Source: Pirellulales bacterium (GTDB lineage: Bacteria > Planctomycetota > Planctomycetia > Pirellulales > JANQPP01). Taken from it: a DNA stretch of 64,000 nucleotides. The position numbers and the translations under genes were made by a program. Below are positions 1-7,307 of this stretch, piece after piece (within the stretch, counting starts at the first letter, position 1; the number at the start of each line of letters is the position of its first letter). The notes under the pieces were generated by a model that was given only the letters and a program-made list of their open reading frames with translations, made no database searches and was not told where the DNA came from. The stretch covers positions 1 through 64,000 of the forward strand of contig JANQPP010000121.1 in assembly GCA_028289405.1 (NCBI GenBank), in the 5' to 3' direction.

Positions 1-2424
1 CGTTCCATCCAGGTCGATGTCGCCAACCAGCCCTCCGACATCCACATCGGGGATGGCGCCATAGGTGACGGTACCGGTCCGTACGATCGTCGTTCCAGCC
101 ACACTATATTCGAAGATCAAATCCTGGGCGGAGTTGGGATCCACGATCTGGCCCAGGGAGAGCAAGGTCCCGTTGCTGAAGATTTGGCTGGAGGAAAGGT
201 TCAATTCATTGAGGGCCTCGGAGGTGGGGTTGGCCGCCGTCCAGTCCTCGCCGGCGATGCCGGAAGTGCTGAAAGATTCCCAATTCTCCGGTGTGAGCGC
301 GCCGCTATCGGATGTGATGGAGTAACCAGAGACATCCACGGGATCGACGAAACGCGAAAGATGGCTGATGGCCGCCTCGCCCGTCTCGGGATCAACGTTC
401 AATACGAGATCATTCGCGGGGCCCGTGTATTCCACGATGCCTTGCACGACCCGGCCATCCGGAGTGGCATAGGAGAAGACGACATCTTCATTGGCAGGAG
501 TGACAGGGCCGCCAGCATAGGCATTTCCCAGCGAAAGGCTGCCCCCGACCTCGATCATGGTGCTGTCAGAAAGACTCAGTTCGCTGATGCCATTCGCCAA
601 CGGATTCGCGGGAGTCCAGCCTTGTTCCCCCGACGCGGAGAATCCTTGCCAGCTTTGAGGAGAGAGCAAGCCGTTTTCCGAAGTAAGCGAGTAGGCCGCC
701 AATTCGATAGGAGCGCCCACGGTGTTGGTAATTTGCGTTGATCCGGTGGAACGGTCCACCGTCAGGATCGGACGGTTTTCGATCGTCACCACCGCGTTCC
801 CATTACTTGTGCCGCTGGACAACACGAGCCCCCGCTCTAGTGGAACGGAATCAGAACTCGCGGCGACCTGGCTGAAACGACCTTGCGTGCCAGAGGCTGA
901 CACGACCGTCACCGAGTCTCCAAATTGAGCGCCCGCCGGGACCTTAGCGACGAGCGTGCCCCCCAATTGGGCCGTGCCATCTATATCAAGTGCGGGATTC
1001 GAGGCTGCCAGATCGACGAGCAGGGTGCCCCCCTGGTCTTGCGAATAATTGCCGCCGACGTTGACGGAATTTGAGGCAGAGGAAAGGTCGAGCCGGCCAC
1101 CATTCGTGAAATCTCGGGCGACGCTAAATTGGGCGTCTGCTTGCAAGGCGAGCGTGCCACCGGCTTGAAGGAGGGCATCGCCAGCCGTTGGCTCGAAGTC
1201 ATCGAGGATCACGCTGAGCGACCCACCGTCGCGTATCTCCACCACACCGTCATCCAACTCCAACCCGTTGACGTCTGGCGCGGCGGCGTCGATGAAGGCA
1301 GTACCGCCATTGTCGATTCGTGCCCGCTCGATAAAAAACGCGCTGGGAATCGCGCCGCCGATATCGCCATCGAACCAGTTCTGATCTTCCAGCCAAGTCG
1401 CGGGGCCGGCGACATCCCAGCTCTGGGTGTTGAGCTGCGCGTTGGCGGAAGAGGGGAATGCCAAGGCGAAAACCGCGAGGGCAATTAGATTAGCCGAAAA
1501 AAAAAGCCGCCGCCTTCGCCAAATTCGGCCTCCCAGGAACAACAATACTCCCGCCAACGACAACGCCACGGTGCTCGGTTCCGGTACCGCAGCCCCAGCA
1601 GCTTGTTCATTGAAGACGGCCCGGAAGGTCACGAAGTCATTCAAGTTAATGATGCCATCAAGATTCATGTCTCCTTCCTGGAACGTGGTGCCCGTCAGGA
1701 AGTTTGCGGCCATGATTTCAAAGTCGGCCACGTCCAAGGAACCGTCTTGGTTGAAATCCCCATCGCGGAGAAACAGGTTGAATAGCAGCAATTCCGGTTG
1801 TGGTGATTCACCAAAGGAATTCACGCCCGATCCGCCACCGCCAGTTGGCAGGATGCCCCATCCAAAATTGGATTCACCTTGGGCCCAAGCAGCCACATCC
1901 ACCGTCACATCGATTTCCGTCACGACGCCACTAGAGACCGATCCGGTGACGGCGCTCGGATTCGAGACTGCGTTGACACCCTCAATGATGCCAGGGCCAT
2001 CGGGAAAGCCGTCGAAGGTGATGTTTTCACTTCCGTCCGGACCAGAGAGCCAATCCGACGTGACGCGATGCAGGTTGCCACTATCTCCACTGTCATTGAC
2101 TGGAAGCCGCAGAATCGCCTGAGAGGGGTTTTCTCCGGTCTGAAATCCGTCGAGGATTTCTTGTGAAATGTCGAACCAGATCAATCCTTGATTGAACCCG
2201 CCGCCGTCGCTGCCGTCCCACTCCCAGGCCGGGCGATCCGCATTGGGGGCGTCAGAGCCATTGAGCCCTCCCGCCGAGGGGAGCGTGGTGCTGATCCCCG
2301 AATCGACGACCACTTGGCCTGATGCTGAAGCAACTAGCAGAACCAAACATCCAGTGCCAACCAAGGGAACGCTTGAGAAGCAGCGGAACTTGCCGCGACG
2401 AATAAGCTTCGATCCGAAATTCAT
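1..2424 (-). CDS. Secreted DNRLRE/dockerin/PEP-CTERM protein fused in frame to a second exported protein (3' end outside window)
   Basis: The frame is open for 808 codons and runs off the left edge. An in-frame TAA three codons before the ATG fixes the start. Residues 1-38 form a signal peptide, and the next ~170 residues resemble DNRLRE-type secreted modules. Residues about 220-275 carry a dockerin-like pair of EF-hands (DGDFNQDGSLD and GDMNLDGIIN). Residues 280-306 are a textbook PEP-CTERM sorting signal: VPEPS, a hydrophobic stretch, then RRRR. Instead of stopping, the frame continues into a second signal-peptide-like segment (residues 307-329, ending SSANA), a beta-rich repeat region, two related blocks of about 80 residues, and a new dockerin-like GDIDLDG at the window edge. 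The join falls on nine consecutive A/T bases (1497-1505), so two genes separated by a frameshift or slippage is a live alternative. Function unknown; probably a surface or matrix protein. Confidence 0.8.
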   Translation of the reverse strand, partial: MNFGSKLIRRGKFRCFSSVPLVGTGCLVLLVASASGQVVVDSGISTTLPSAGGLNGSDAPNADRPAWEWDGSDGGGFNQGLIWFDISQEILDGFQTGENPSQAILRLPVNDSGDSGNLHRVTSDWLSGPDGSENITFDGFPDGPGIIEGVNAVSNPSAVTGSVSSGVVTEIDVTVDVAAWAQGESNFGWGILPTGGGGSGVNSFGESPQPELLLFNLFLRDGDFNQDGSLDVADFEIMAANFLTGTTFQEGDMNLDGIINLNDFVTFRAVFNEQAAGAAVPEPSTVALSLAGVLLFLGGRIWRRRRLFFSANLIALAVFALAFPSSANAQLNTQSWDVAGPATWLEDQNWFDGDIGGAIPSAFFIERARIDNGGTAFIDAAAPDVNGLELDDGVVEIRDGGSLSVILDDFEPTAGDALLQAGGTLALQADAQFSVARDFTNGGRLDLSSASNSVNVGGNYSQDQGGTLLVDLAASNPALDIDGTAQLGGTLVAKVPAGAQFGDSVTVVSASGTQGRFSQVAASSDSVPLERGLVLSSGTSNGNAVVTIENRPILTVDRSTGSTQITNTVGAPIELAAYSLTSENGLLSPQSWQGFSASGEQGWTPANPLANGISELSLSDSTMIEVGGSLSLGNAYAGGPVTPANEDVVFSYATPDGRVVQGIVEYTGPANDLVLNVDPETGEAAISHLSRFVDPVDVSGYSITSDSGALTPENWESFSTSGIAGEDWTAANPTSEALNELNLSSSQIFSNGTLLSLGQIVDPNSAQDLIFEYSVAGTTIVRTGTVTYGAIPDVDVGGLVGDIDLDGT
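1497..1505. repeat. A9/T9 homopolymer at PEP-CTERM/second-signal-peptide junction
   Basis: A run of nine A on the plus strand (nine T in the coding sense) sits exactly where the PEP-CTERM tail of the minus-strand protein meets a new signal-peptide-like segment. With nine bases the frame stays open. With eight the upstream protein would stop six codons after the run begins, and with ten it would stop within four codons. This makes the tract a candidate slippage site, phase-variable switch or sequencing error. Confidence 0.75.
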
Positions 2425-2830
2425 GATGTGTTAGCCCCCTTGAATCAAGACTGTCAAACCGCGATGCACGCTTGGCTTTCCAACAAACGAATCCGTGAGA
2501 GCCATGAACTCCGCCAACGTTATAACCATCGAATTTACGTTTGTCACGAAAAAAAGGTACGTAGACTTCTCCACTCACGCAACCTGTACGAATCGCGAGA
2601 TTCGAGTGAAGTCATTGTAAAAAATTCGTGTGTCACATATTCGCTACGTGCATTCATTGTGGACGAATATTCCACGACATTAGTGTGCATAGGATTCACT
2701 TTCGATGAGAATTTCCCACGAAACAAAATATCCCTGGCATACGCGCGGCAGGCGCGGGATAATCCGCGGCGTTTTCAGGATGCGGAGCGGAGCCGCAAAG
2801 CGGGCTTACAAGAATACATGAGGTGATCTA
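2425..2830. other. Intergenic region between divergent genes
   Basis: About 400 bases between the minus-strand PEP-CTERM gene and the plus-strand pseudopilin gene. It is visibly more A/T-rich than the flanking genes and should hold promoters for both. I see a TTGACA on the minus strand (2457-2452), but its best-spaced -10 partner would put transcription start at the ATG, so I do not call it. No RNA gene is recognisable. An open frame of 132 codons covers it but has no coding-like features. Confidence 0.5.
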
Positions 2831-3781
2831 ATGAAGCGTCGTGCTGGTTTCACGTTGGTTGAACTCCTGGTCGTGATCGCCATCATTGGAATTTTGGTGG
2901 CCCTGCTCTTACCGGCGGTGCAGTCCGCTCGGGAGGCAGCGCGACGTGCCACCTGCATGAACAACATCCGCCAGATCGGCCTCGCGCTGATGATGTACCA
3001 TGATCAGCATGACCAGTTTCCCCTGGGAGGAACCACGACCTCCACCCGGCCCAATCCGCGGCAGGATCTGGAGGATGGGCACGACGCGGAGTGGGGCGCC
3101 TCTTGGCTCGTGCGGATCTTTCCCTTTTTCGAGCAGGCGGCCATCTCGGATGCCTGGGATTACGACTTGCCCATCGTCGCTCAACAGCCGGGGATTGTCA
3201 GCCCCCGAATCGCGAGCCTGGTCTGTCCGAGCGCCACGCCCACCATCAAGGCTTTTTTCGAGGGGGGGATTGCCAATGCCAAAGGCAATTATGCCGCGAA
3301 TTCGAGTGCCGAGTGGCCCTTGTCCCTGTCGGAGTTCACCAGCGATTTGGATGCCCGGGGCGTGATGAGCCCCGTGGGGCAATGGGGAGCCAGGATGGGG
3401 GACGTCGAGGATGGCATCATGCTCACCGTCGCCGTGACGGAGATCCTCGGCTTCGATGATGAGCAGGACATTCGCGGTGCCTGGGCTTGGCCTTTCGGAG
3501 TAACCACGGGCGTCGAGGATGGTCGCTGGCGGCCAAATGCGTTGATGCCGGACTCCATCCCCATCTGCAACGCGGGCCTGGCCGGCAATTGCCAGCAAGT
3601 GCGAAGCTCTAACAGCATTATCGCTCCCCGCAGCAATCATCCCGGCGGCTTGCATGCCATCATGGTTGACTCCAGCTTTCGGTTCATCAATGACGAGATT
3701 GAACAAGATGTATGGCGGGCCTTGTTTAGCATCAACGGTATGGGAGATGACCACGAGGCGGTGGTCCGTACTTTGGATTAG
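2831..3781 (+). CDS. DUF1559 family pseudopilin-like protein (prepilin N-terminus)
   Basis: 316 residues. The N-terminus is a type IV/type II secretion prepilin signal: a short basic leader (KRRAG), then [20 protein letters not shown], with the G/F cleavage site and the Glu at mature position 5. This is followed by the conserved planctomycete sequence around [12 protein letters not shown] and the usual Cys-Met-Asn-Asn stretch. The C-terminal half holds the family-typical [16 protein letters not shown] region. The start has AGGTGA five bases upstream. This family is hugely expanded in planctomycetes and is predicted to be processed by a prepilin peptidase and to sit in the inner membrane facing the periplasm. 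The exact role is unknown. It is monocistronic here. Confidence 0.93.
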   Translation: MKRRAGFTLVELLVVIAIIGILVALLLPAVQSAREAARRATCMNNIRQIGLALMMYHDQHDQFPLGGTTTSTRPNPRQDLEDGHDAEWGASWLVRIFPFFEQAAISDAWDYDLPIVAQQPGIVSPRIASLVCPSATPTIKAFFEGGIANAKGNYAANSSAEWPLSLSEFTSDLDARGVMSPVGQWGARMGDVEDGIMLTVAVTEILGFDDEQDIRGAWAWPFGVTTGVEDGRWRPNALMPDSIPICNAGLAGNCQQVRSSNSIIAPRSNHPGGLHAIMVDSSFRFINDEIEQDVWRALFSINGMGDDHEAVVRTLD

Positions 3782-3851
3782 CCGCTCATCCATGCGGACC
3801 TCAAACTAACGGAAACACCCGCACGATCAGGGAAAGGTGGGCCATCCACGC

Positions 3852-4259
3852 ATGTGCATGATGAAACGATGCTTCGTGATGACCATCCTGCTGCTCGCCG
3901 GCTGCCAAAACGGCCCACCAGAAGACGAGTTGCGATTCGCCGAAGAATACTTCCTGGGCAGCATCAAAGCGGCTGCCTTGGATCTGCGGGATATGCTACG
4001 GGATAAGAGCCGCCTGATTCCGGACGACGAGGGAACCTCGGAATTCGAGCGACGCTTGTCGAACACGATCCTCAATCTGGAACGCTCGGAACCCAAGTTC
4101 CATACGGAAGTCGTGGAAGAAGTCTTGGCGGAATTTCGCAAGGTCCAGGAAATGCCGCTCGAGCCTTCCAATAAAGACTTCCGTGAGGCGGTCGAGCAAC
4201 TCGTGGAAGTTTCGCAAAAATTGCCCGGGGACGAATCGATTTTTCGCAGCGGCGATTGA
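3852..4259 (+). CDS. Small lipoprotein, function unknown
   Basis: 135 residues from the first of three clustered ATGs (3852, 3858, 3861). The N-terminus is a lipoprotein signal: positive MMKR, a hydrophobic stretch, then the lipobox LLAGC, so the mature protein would start at Cys and be lipid-anchored. The rest is hydrophilic, charged and predicted mostly helical, with no cysteine or recognisable domain. AAGG lies about 15 bases before the first ATG, so the exact start is not certain. It lies 70 bases after the pseudopilin gene on the same strand and might be co-transcribed with it. I do not recognise a family. Confidence 0.75.
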   Translation: MCMMKRCFVMTILLLAGCQNGPPEDELRFAEEYFLGSIKAAALDLRDMLRDKSRLIPDDEGTSEFERRLSNTILNLERSEPKFHTEVVEEVLAEFRKVQEMPLEPSNKDFREAVEQLVEVSQKLPGDESIFRSGD

Positions 4260-4587
4260 TCCTCGGCCCATCCCAGCCGCCCTCAACCTGCGCCAGTTGG
4301 CAATTCATCTTGTCGTGTGGCGCCTGCGCATGTCCCGACCGCACGAATTCGCGCGGTCGAGCACAGTCCCGTTCCGAATAGCCGGTAGGTAACCGTCGCA
4401 CCTTCTCTCTCACCACGATGACCGGCGAATTTCGCGGAATTTTCGCGTGCTCGCAGCGGACGACCGTGGCGGCGTCAGTTCGGTAAGTTCGGGTTGAATT
4501 GGTCCGAAAATTGCACATTTCACATGTGCGTGGCGAAGTGAAAAACGCCATGCGTGTTCGAGGTTCCAATGGAAAGGAGGGAGTGAG
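4260..4587. other. Intergenic leader region upstream of hsp20
   Basis: About 330 bases with no gene. Near its 3' end lie two short inverted repeats: GCACAT-N5-ATGTGC (4513-4529) and TGGCG-N10-CGCCA (4531-4550). A TTCC/GGAA pair (4564-4567 with 4571-4574) sits just before the Shine-Dalgarno of hsp20. No CIRCE element (TTAGCACTC-N9-GAGTGCTAA) is present. The repeats could be an operator or part of a structured leader; nothing here proves either. Confidence 0.4.
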
Positions 4588-5046
4588 ATGACCGAGGCGT
4601 TAACCCAACGGAAACCGCGCGGTTTGTGGGGGAAGCGGGAGCCGCTCACGACTTGGCGCGGGGAGATGGAGGATCTGTTGTCGAGGTTTTGGGAGGTTGA
4701 GCGTGAATGGTTCGGAGGCGAGATCTCTCCGTCGGTGGATGTTGCTGAAACCGACAAGACCTTGGAAGTGCGGATGGATATTCCTGGCGTCACGGCCAAG
4801 GACATTGACATCCGGCTCAACCACAATGTGCTGACCGTCACCGGTGAGCGGAAGGAGGAGAAAGAAGAGAAGGGGAAATCGTTTCATCGGGTGGAACGCC
4901 GGAGCGGTAACTTTTCCCGAACGGTTACCCTCCCGTGCGCTGTCGCGGAGGATGAAGTGGCTGCCGAATATCGGGACGGCGTGCTGGCCATCACGCTGCC
5001 CAAAACGGAAGAGGCCCAAACCCGGAAAATCAAGGTCAAGGAATAA
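4588..5046 (+). CDS. Hsp20 / alpha-crystallin family small heat shock protein
   Basis: 152 residues, the usual length for a bacterial small heat shock protein. An N-terminal segment rich in Trp and Glu (about 1-40) precedes an alpha-crystallin domain. Diagnostic features are VDVAETDKTLEVRMDIPGV, the NVLTVTGERKEE strand with a charged loop, and the YRDGVLAITLPK version of the A-x-x-x-G-V-L motif close to the C-terminus. It is an ATP-independent holdase that binds unfolding proteins in the cytoplasm. The ribosome site is strong (GGAAAGGAGGGAG, seven or so bases before ATG). It is monocistronic, with a terminator 30 bases downstream. Inverted repeats in the leader may be involved in heat regulation. 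Confidence 0.95.
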   Translation: MTEALTQRKPRGLWGKREPLTTWRGEMEDLLSRFWEVEREWFGGEISPSVDVAETDKTLEVRMDIPGVTAKDIDIRLNHNVLTVTGERKEEKEEKGKSFHRVERRSGNFSRTVTLPCAVAEDEVAAEYRDGVLAITLPKTEEAQTRKIKVKE

Positions 5047-5077
5047 ACCGTGATAAGGCGTTTGCACGGTGAGGCGT

Positions 5078-5111
5078 CCGAACGGCCCTTCCCGAAGGGC
5101 CGTTCGGTTTT
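5078..5111 (+). terminator. Rho-independent terminator of hsp20
   Basis: A perfect 13-bp stem, CCGAACGGCCCTT / AAGGGCCGTTCGG, with a CCCG loop and a following TTTT. It starts 32 bases after the hsp20 stop codon. Confidence 0.93.
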
Positions 5112-5115
5112 ACGT

Positions 5116-5219
5116 TAAGAGCCTGGGGACAAAACACCTCGCATCCGCGAAATTGCGCGTCCAGCGGGCGTGAAACGCCGATGGACGAAAGTCAGCGGAG
5201 GTTTTGTCCGTTGGCTTTA
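5116..5219. repeat. 104-bp palindromic repeat, copy A
   Basis: This segment is matched by a second 104-base copy at 16112-16215. Both begin TAAGAGCCTGGGGACAAAAC and end with GTCCGTTG-x-CTTTA. The outer arms are inverted repeats (GGACAAAAC at 5127-5135 with GTTTTGTCC at 5201-5209; the first ~20 bases also resemble the reverse complement of the last ~20). An inner hairpin is formed by CGTCCA and TGGACG around a TGAAA loop. It lies directly after the hsp20 terminator, in the gap between convergent genes. No transposase is near; it looks like a REP- or MITE-like element. Confidence 0.8.
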
Positions 5220-5243
5220 AACCGGCAGCGACCTGCCATGGCG

Positions 5244-7157
5244 TCAAGGAGGGGTGGCGCCTCGCTGCAAGAGTTCGAGCGCGTCCTTCCAGAACATCAA
5301 GTCCAACCCTTCCGGGCAGCCATTTTTCTCCCAGAGGGAATATGCGGTTCTCCGTACATCCTGTTCGGTAAATCCAAAAGGGATTTGGGAACGGGGTATG
5401 TCGACATGCTCGGTCGCCGCGTCCGAAACCCAAGCGGTGACCCGTCGTGGCGCCGGGGAGGTGGTGAGAGTAGGTTTCTCCGCTGGTTTGTCGCGTGGCG
5501 GGGTGCCCTCCGTCCCCTGCTGCAGCAAGCGACGCAAATCTTGCACGACTTCTGAAAACCGTTCTCGGTCTCGTTCGCGATAGGCTTCGAGTAGATGCCG
5601 TAGCGAGGTAGCCGCCGACCTCCAAAACCGCTGACGGCTTCGGCGTTCACGGAGCGAATCGACTTCTTCTCCGAGATCCCGCCGCAGTCTGTTCCAATCG
5701 GAACTCAACGCGTCGAAGATCGTGGGCCAAAAGACCGCCTCCAATCGTTCGCCGGCTCCCGGATTGCGGATGGCCTCGTCAAATTTCATGGCGTCCCGCA
5801 ACAGCATCAGGCGGGATTCGGCGCTCCACTCTTCCCCCAATTTATGTTCCTGGACCAAAGCGCGAGCGGCGAAGACGAAGGCTTCCCTTTTTTGGGAGAG
5901 CAATTGGCGGAACGCTTCCGGTCCGAAATGCCTCACGAACGCTCCGGCCGTCCGCGATTCCCCGAAACTATCTGGAGGAAGCACATAGACCTGAGGAGGC
6001 TGTACCGAAGTGCCGTAATTTCGCAATGCCTCCAAGGCGCGTTGCTGCCCTTCGCGGTGCCCGCCGAAGGCCAGAATCACCGAGGATACGCCCTGGCTTC
6101 CCAGCATGTCCCAATGAACAGGACGGGGAAGCCGCACCGCGTCTCCCACGGAAGCGACGTTCGGCACGCCACTGACTCGGAGCTGGATGGCCTCCAGCAA
6201 CCCCTCGACCAGCACCAGCGGCACATTCCGTTCTGGAACCGGACGGAGATTCCAGTCCAATCCAAATACCAGTGGTTCCTCGAGAACTTTGAGGAAGAGC
6301 CGCCGTTCTTGGGGAGCGTCACGACGGAGCACATCATACGCCACGATCGTGCTAATCTGTCCCCAGCGGTCCCGCCAGGGAATGATCAGGCGTCCCGCCA
6401 AACGGTCATCGCCGGCGACGGTGGAGACATCAATGTCCTCCTCGCTGAAACCGACTCCGCGCAAGTAGTCATGTACATCCTGGCGGGTGCTATAGACTCC
6501 CAAGGGGATATCGTTGGCCTGACGTGGATCGAAGGAGAAATCTCGCTGCACGCACTCTCGTACGGTCGCTCCGTGTTCGCCAGCGAGCAACTCGTGGCAA
6601 TAGGCCGCGAACACTTCCAGAAGTTCCCGTTGCCTTTCACGCTCCGCCGCTTCGACCTGTTCCGCGCGGGAAACGGGCCGGTCCAAAAAGCTGCTATCCA
6701 CGCCGGCGAGTTCCGCCAGCTTGCGGATGCCCGCGGTAAACTCCGAGGCGGAAGGGAGTTTGCCCCCGTTGATGTAGCTCAGCCAGCTTGTACCGCGTCC
6801 ATCAGTTCCCTGAAAGCCCCAAGGCTGGTGACAAATCAGGGCTTCACGGAGCGGACCATTCTCTCGATCCTCCGCGCGCGAAACGGCTAGCCAAGAACGC
6901 CCCTGCCGGCTCCAGTGGAATTCGGGGAAGGCTCGATCGAGGCGCTGGAACAGTGCGGGCAAGACGTCGTGCTCATAGAAGTCCGCCAAACCATGTTGTG
7001 AAATCAGGCTTCTCCTCATTTGCTGATCCATTCCTTCTCGTGCATCGAATTGGTGGCCTTCGCGGCGCGGGACGGCTGGGCGCGAGTTATTCTGTGATCT
7101 CTTTTCCGGTGAGGCAAGGATCTCAAAGAATTCGGCCTTCATGGGTGAGGCAGCCAT
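5244..7157 (-). CDS. Primase-like protein with degenerate TOPRIM domain and C-terminal DUF2934-like helix
   Basis: 637 residues if the most upstream ATG is used; internal ATGs at 7142, 7031 and 7019 are also possible and none has a good Shine-Dalgarno. Residues ~85-160 (SWLSYINGGKLPSASEF, KLAELAGVD) resemble the N-terminal region of phage- and plasmid-type primases, but without zinc-binding cysteines. Residues ~250-275 (AGRLIIPWRDRWGQ) match the DnaG catalytic core. VLVEGLLEAIQL at ~316-326 matches TOPRIM motif I with its Glu. Where the second TOPRIM motif (D-x-D) is expected there is AFGGHREGQQ, so the metal-binding aspartates look lost. The last ~30 residues (RRTAYSLWEKNGCPEGLD) match DUF2934. 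Primase activity is therefore doubtful; a DNA-binding or regulatory role is possible. Confidence 0.75.
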   Translation of the reverse strand: MAASPMKAEFFEILASPEKRSQNNSRPAVPRREGHQFDAREGMDQQMRRSLISQHGLADFYEHDVLPALFQRLDRAFPEFHWSRQGRSWLAVSRAEDRENGPLREALICHQPWGFQGTDGRGTSWLSYINGGKLPSASEFTAGIRKLAELAGVDSSFLDRPVSRAEQVEAAERERQRELLEVFAAYCHELLAGEHGATVRECVQRDFSFDPRQANDIPLGVYSTRQDVHDYLRGVGFSEEDIDVSTVAGDDRLAGRLIIPWRDRWGQISTIVAYDVLRRDAPQERRLFLKVLEEPLVFGLDWNLRPVPERNVPLVLVEGLLEAIQLRVSGVPNVASVGDAVRLPRPVHWDMLGSQGVSSVILAFGGHREGQQRALEALRNYGTSVQPPQVYVLPPDSFGESRTAGAFVRHFGPEAFRQLLSQKREAFVFAARALVQEHKLGEEWSAESRLMLLRDAMKFDEAIRNPGAGERLEAVFWPTIFDALSSDWNRLRRDLGEEVDSLRERRSRQRFWRSAATSLRHLLEAYRERDRERFSEVVQDLRRLLQQGTEGTPPRDKPAEKPTLTTSPAPRRVTAWVSDAATEHVDIPRSQIPFGFTEQDVRRTAYSLWEKNGCPEGLDLMFWKDALELLQRGATPP

Positions 7158-7307
7158 CCAATATGGGGACTTTGGAGGCGGTGTATGTCTTTTTCCTGAA
7201 TGATCACACGGGTGCGGGACTGACCTTTCGCTGGATTGCCGAGTTGCCTACGATTTTCCAGCCTGAAAATCGAGGGGCGACATCCGGACGGGCAGCGGAG
7301 AATGGCC

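Noticed and set aside
2445-2460. TTGACA on the minus strand upstream of the PEP-CTERM gene
   Set aside because: The only -10 at suitable spacing (CTAACA) would start transcription at the ATG, leaving no ribosome site; too weak to call.
2428-2826. 132-codon plus-strand open frame between the first two genes
   Set aside because: It begins only four bases from the divergent gene start, has no family similarity or signal peptide, and covers the region that should hold promoters.
4260-4587. CIRCE or other known heat-shock operator before hsp20
   Set aside because: Looked for TTAGCACTC-N9-GAGTGCTAA and found none.
5844-6890. 348-codon plus-strand open frame opposite the primase-like gene
   Set aside because: The minus-strand protein has recognisable motifs throughout; the plus-strand translation does not.
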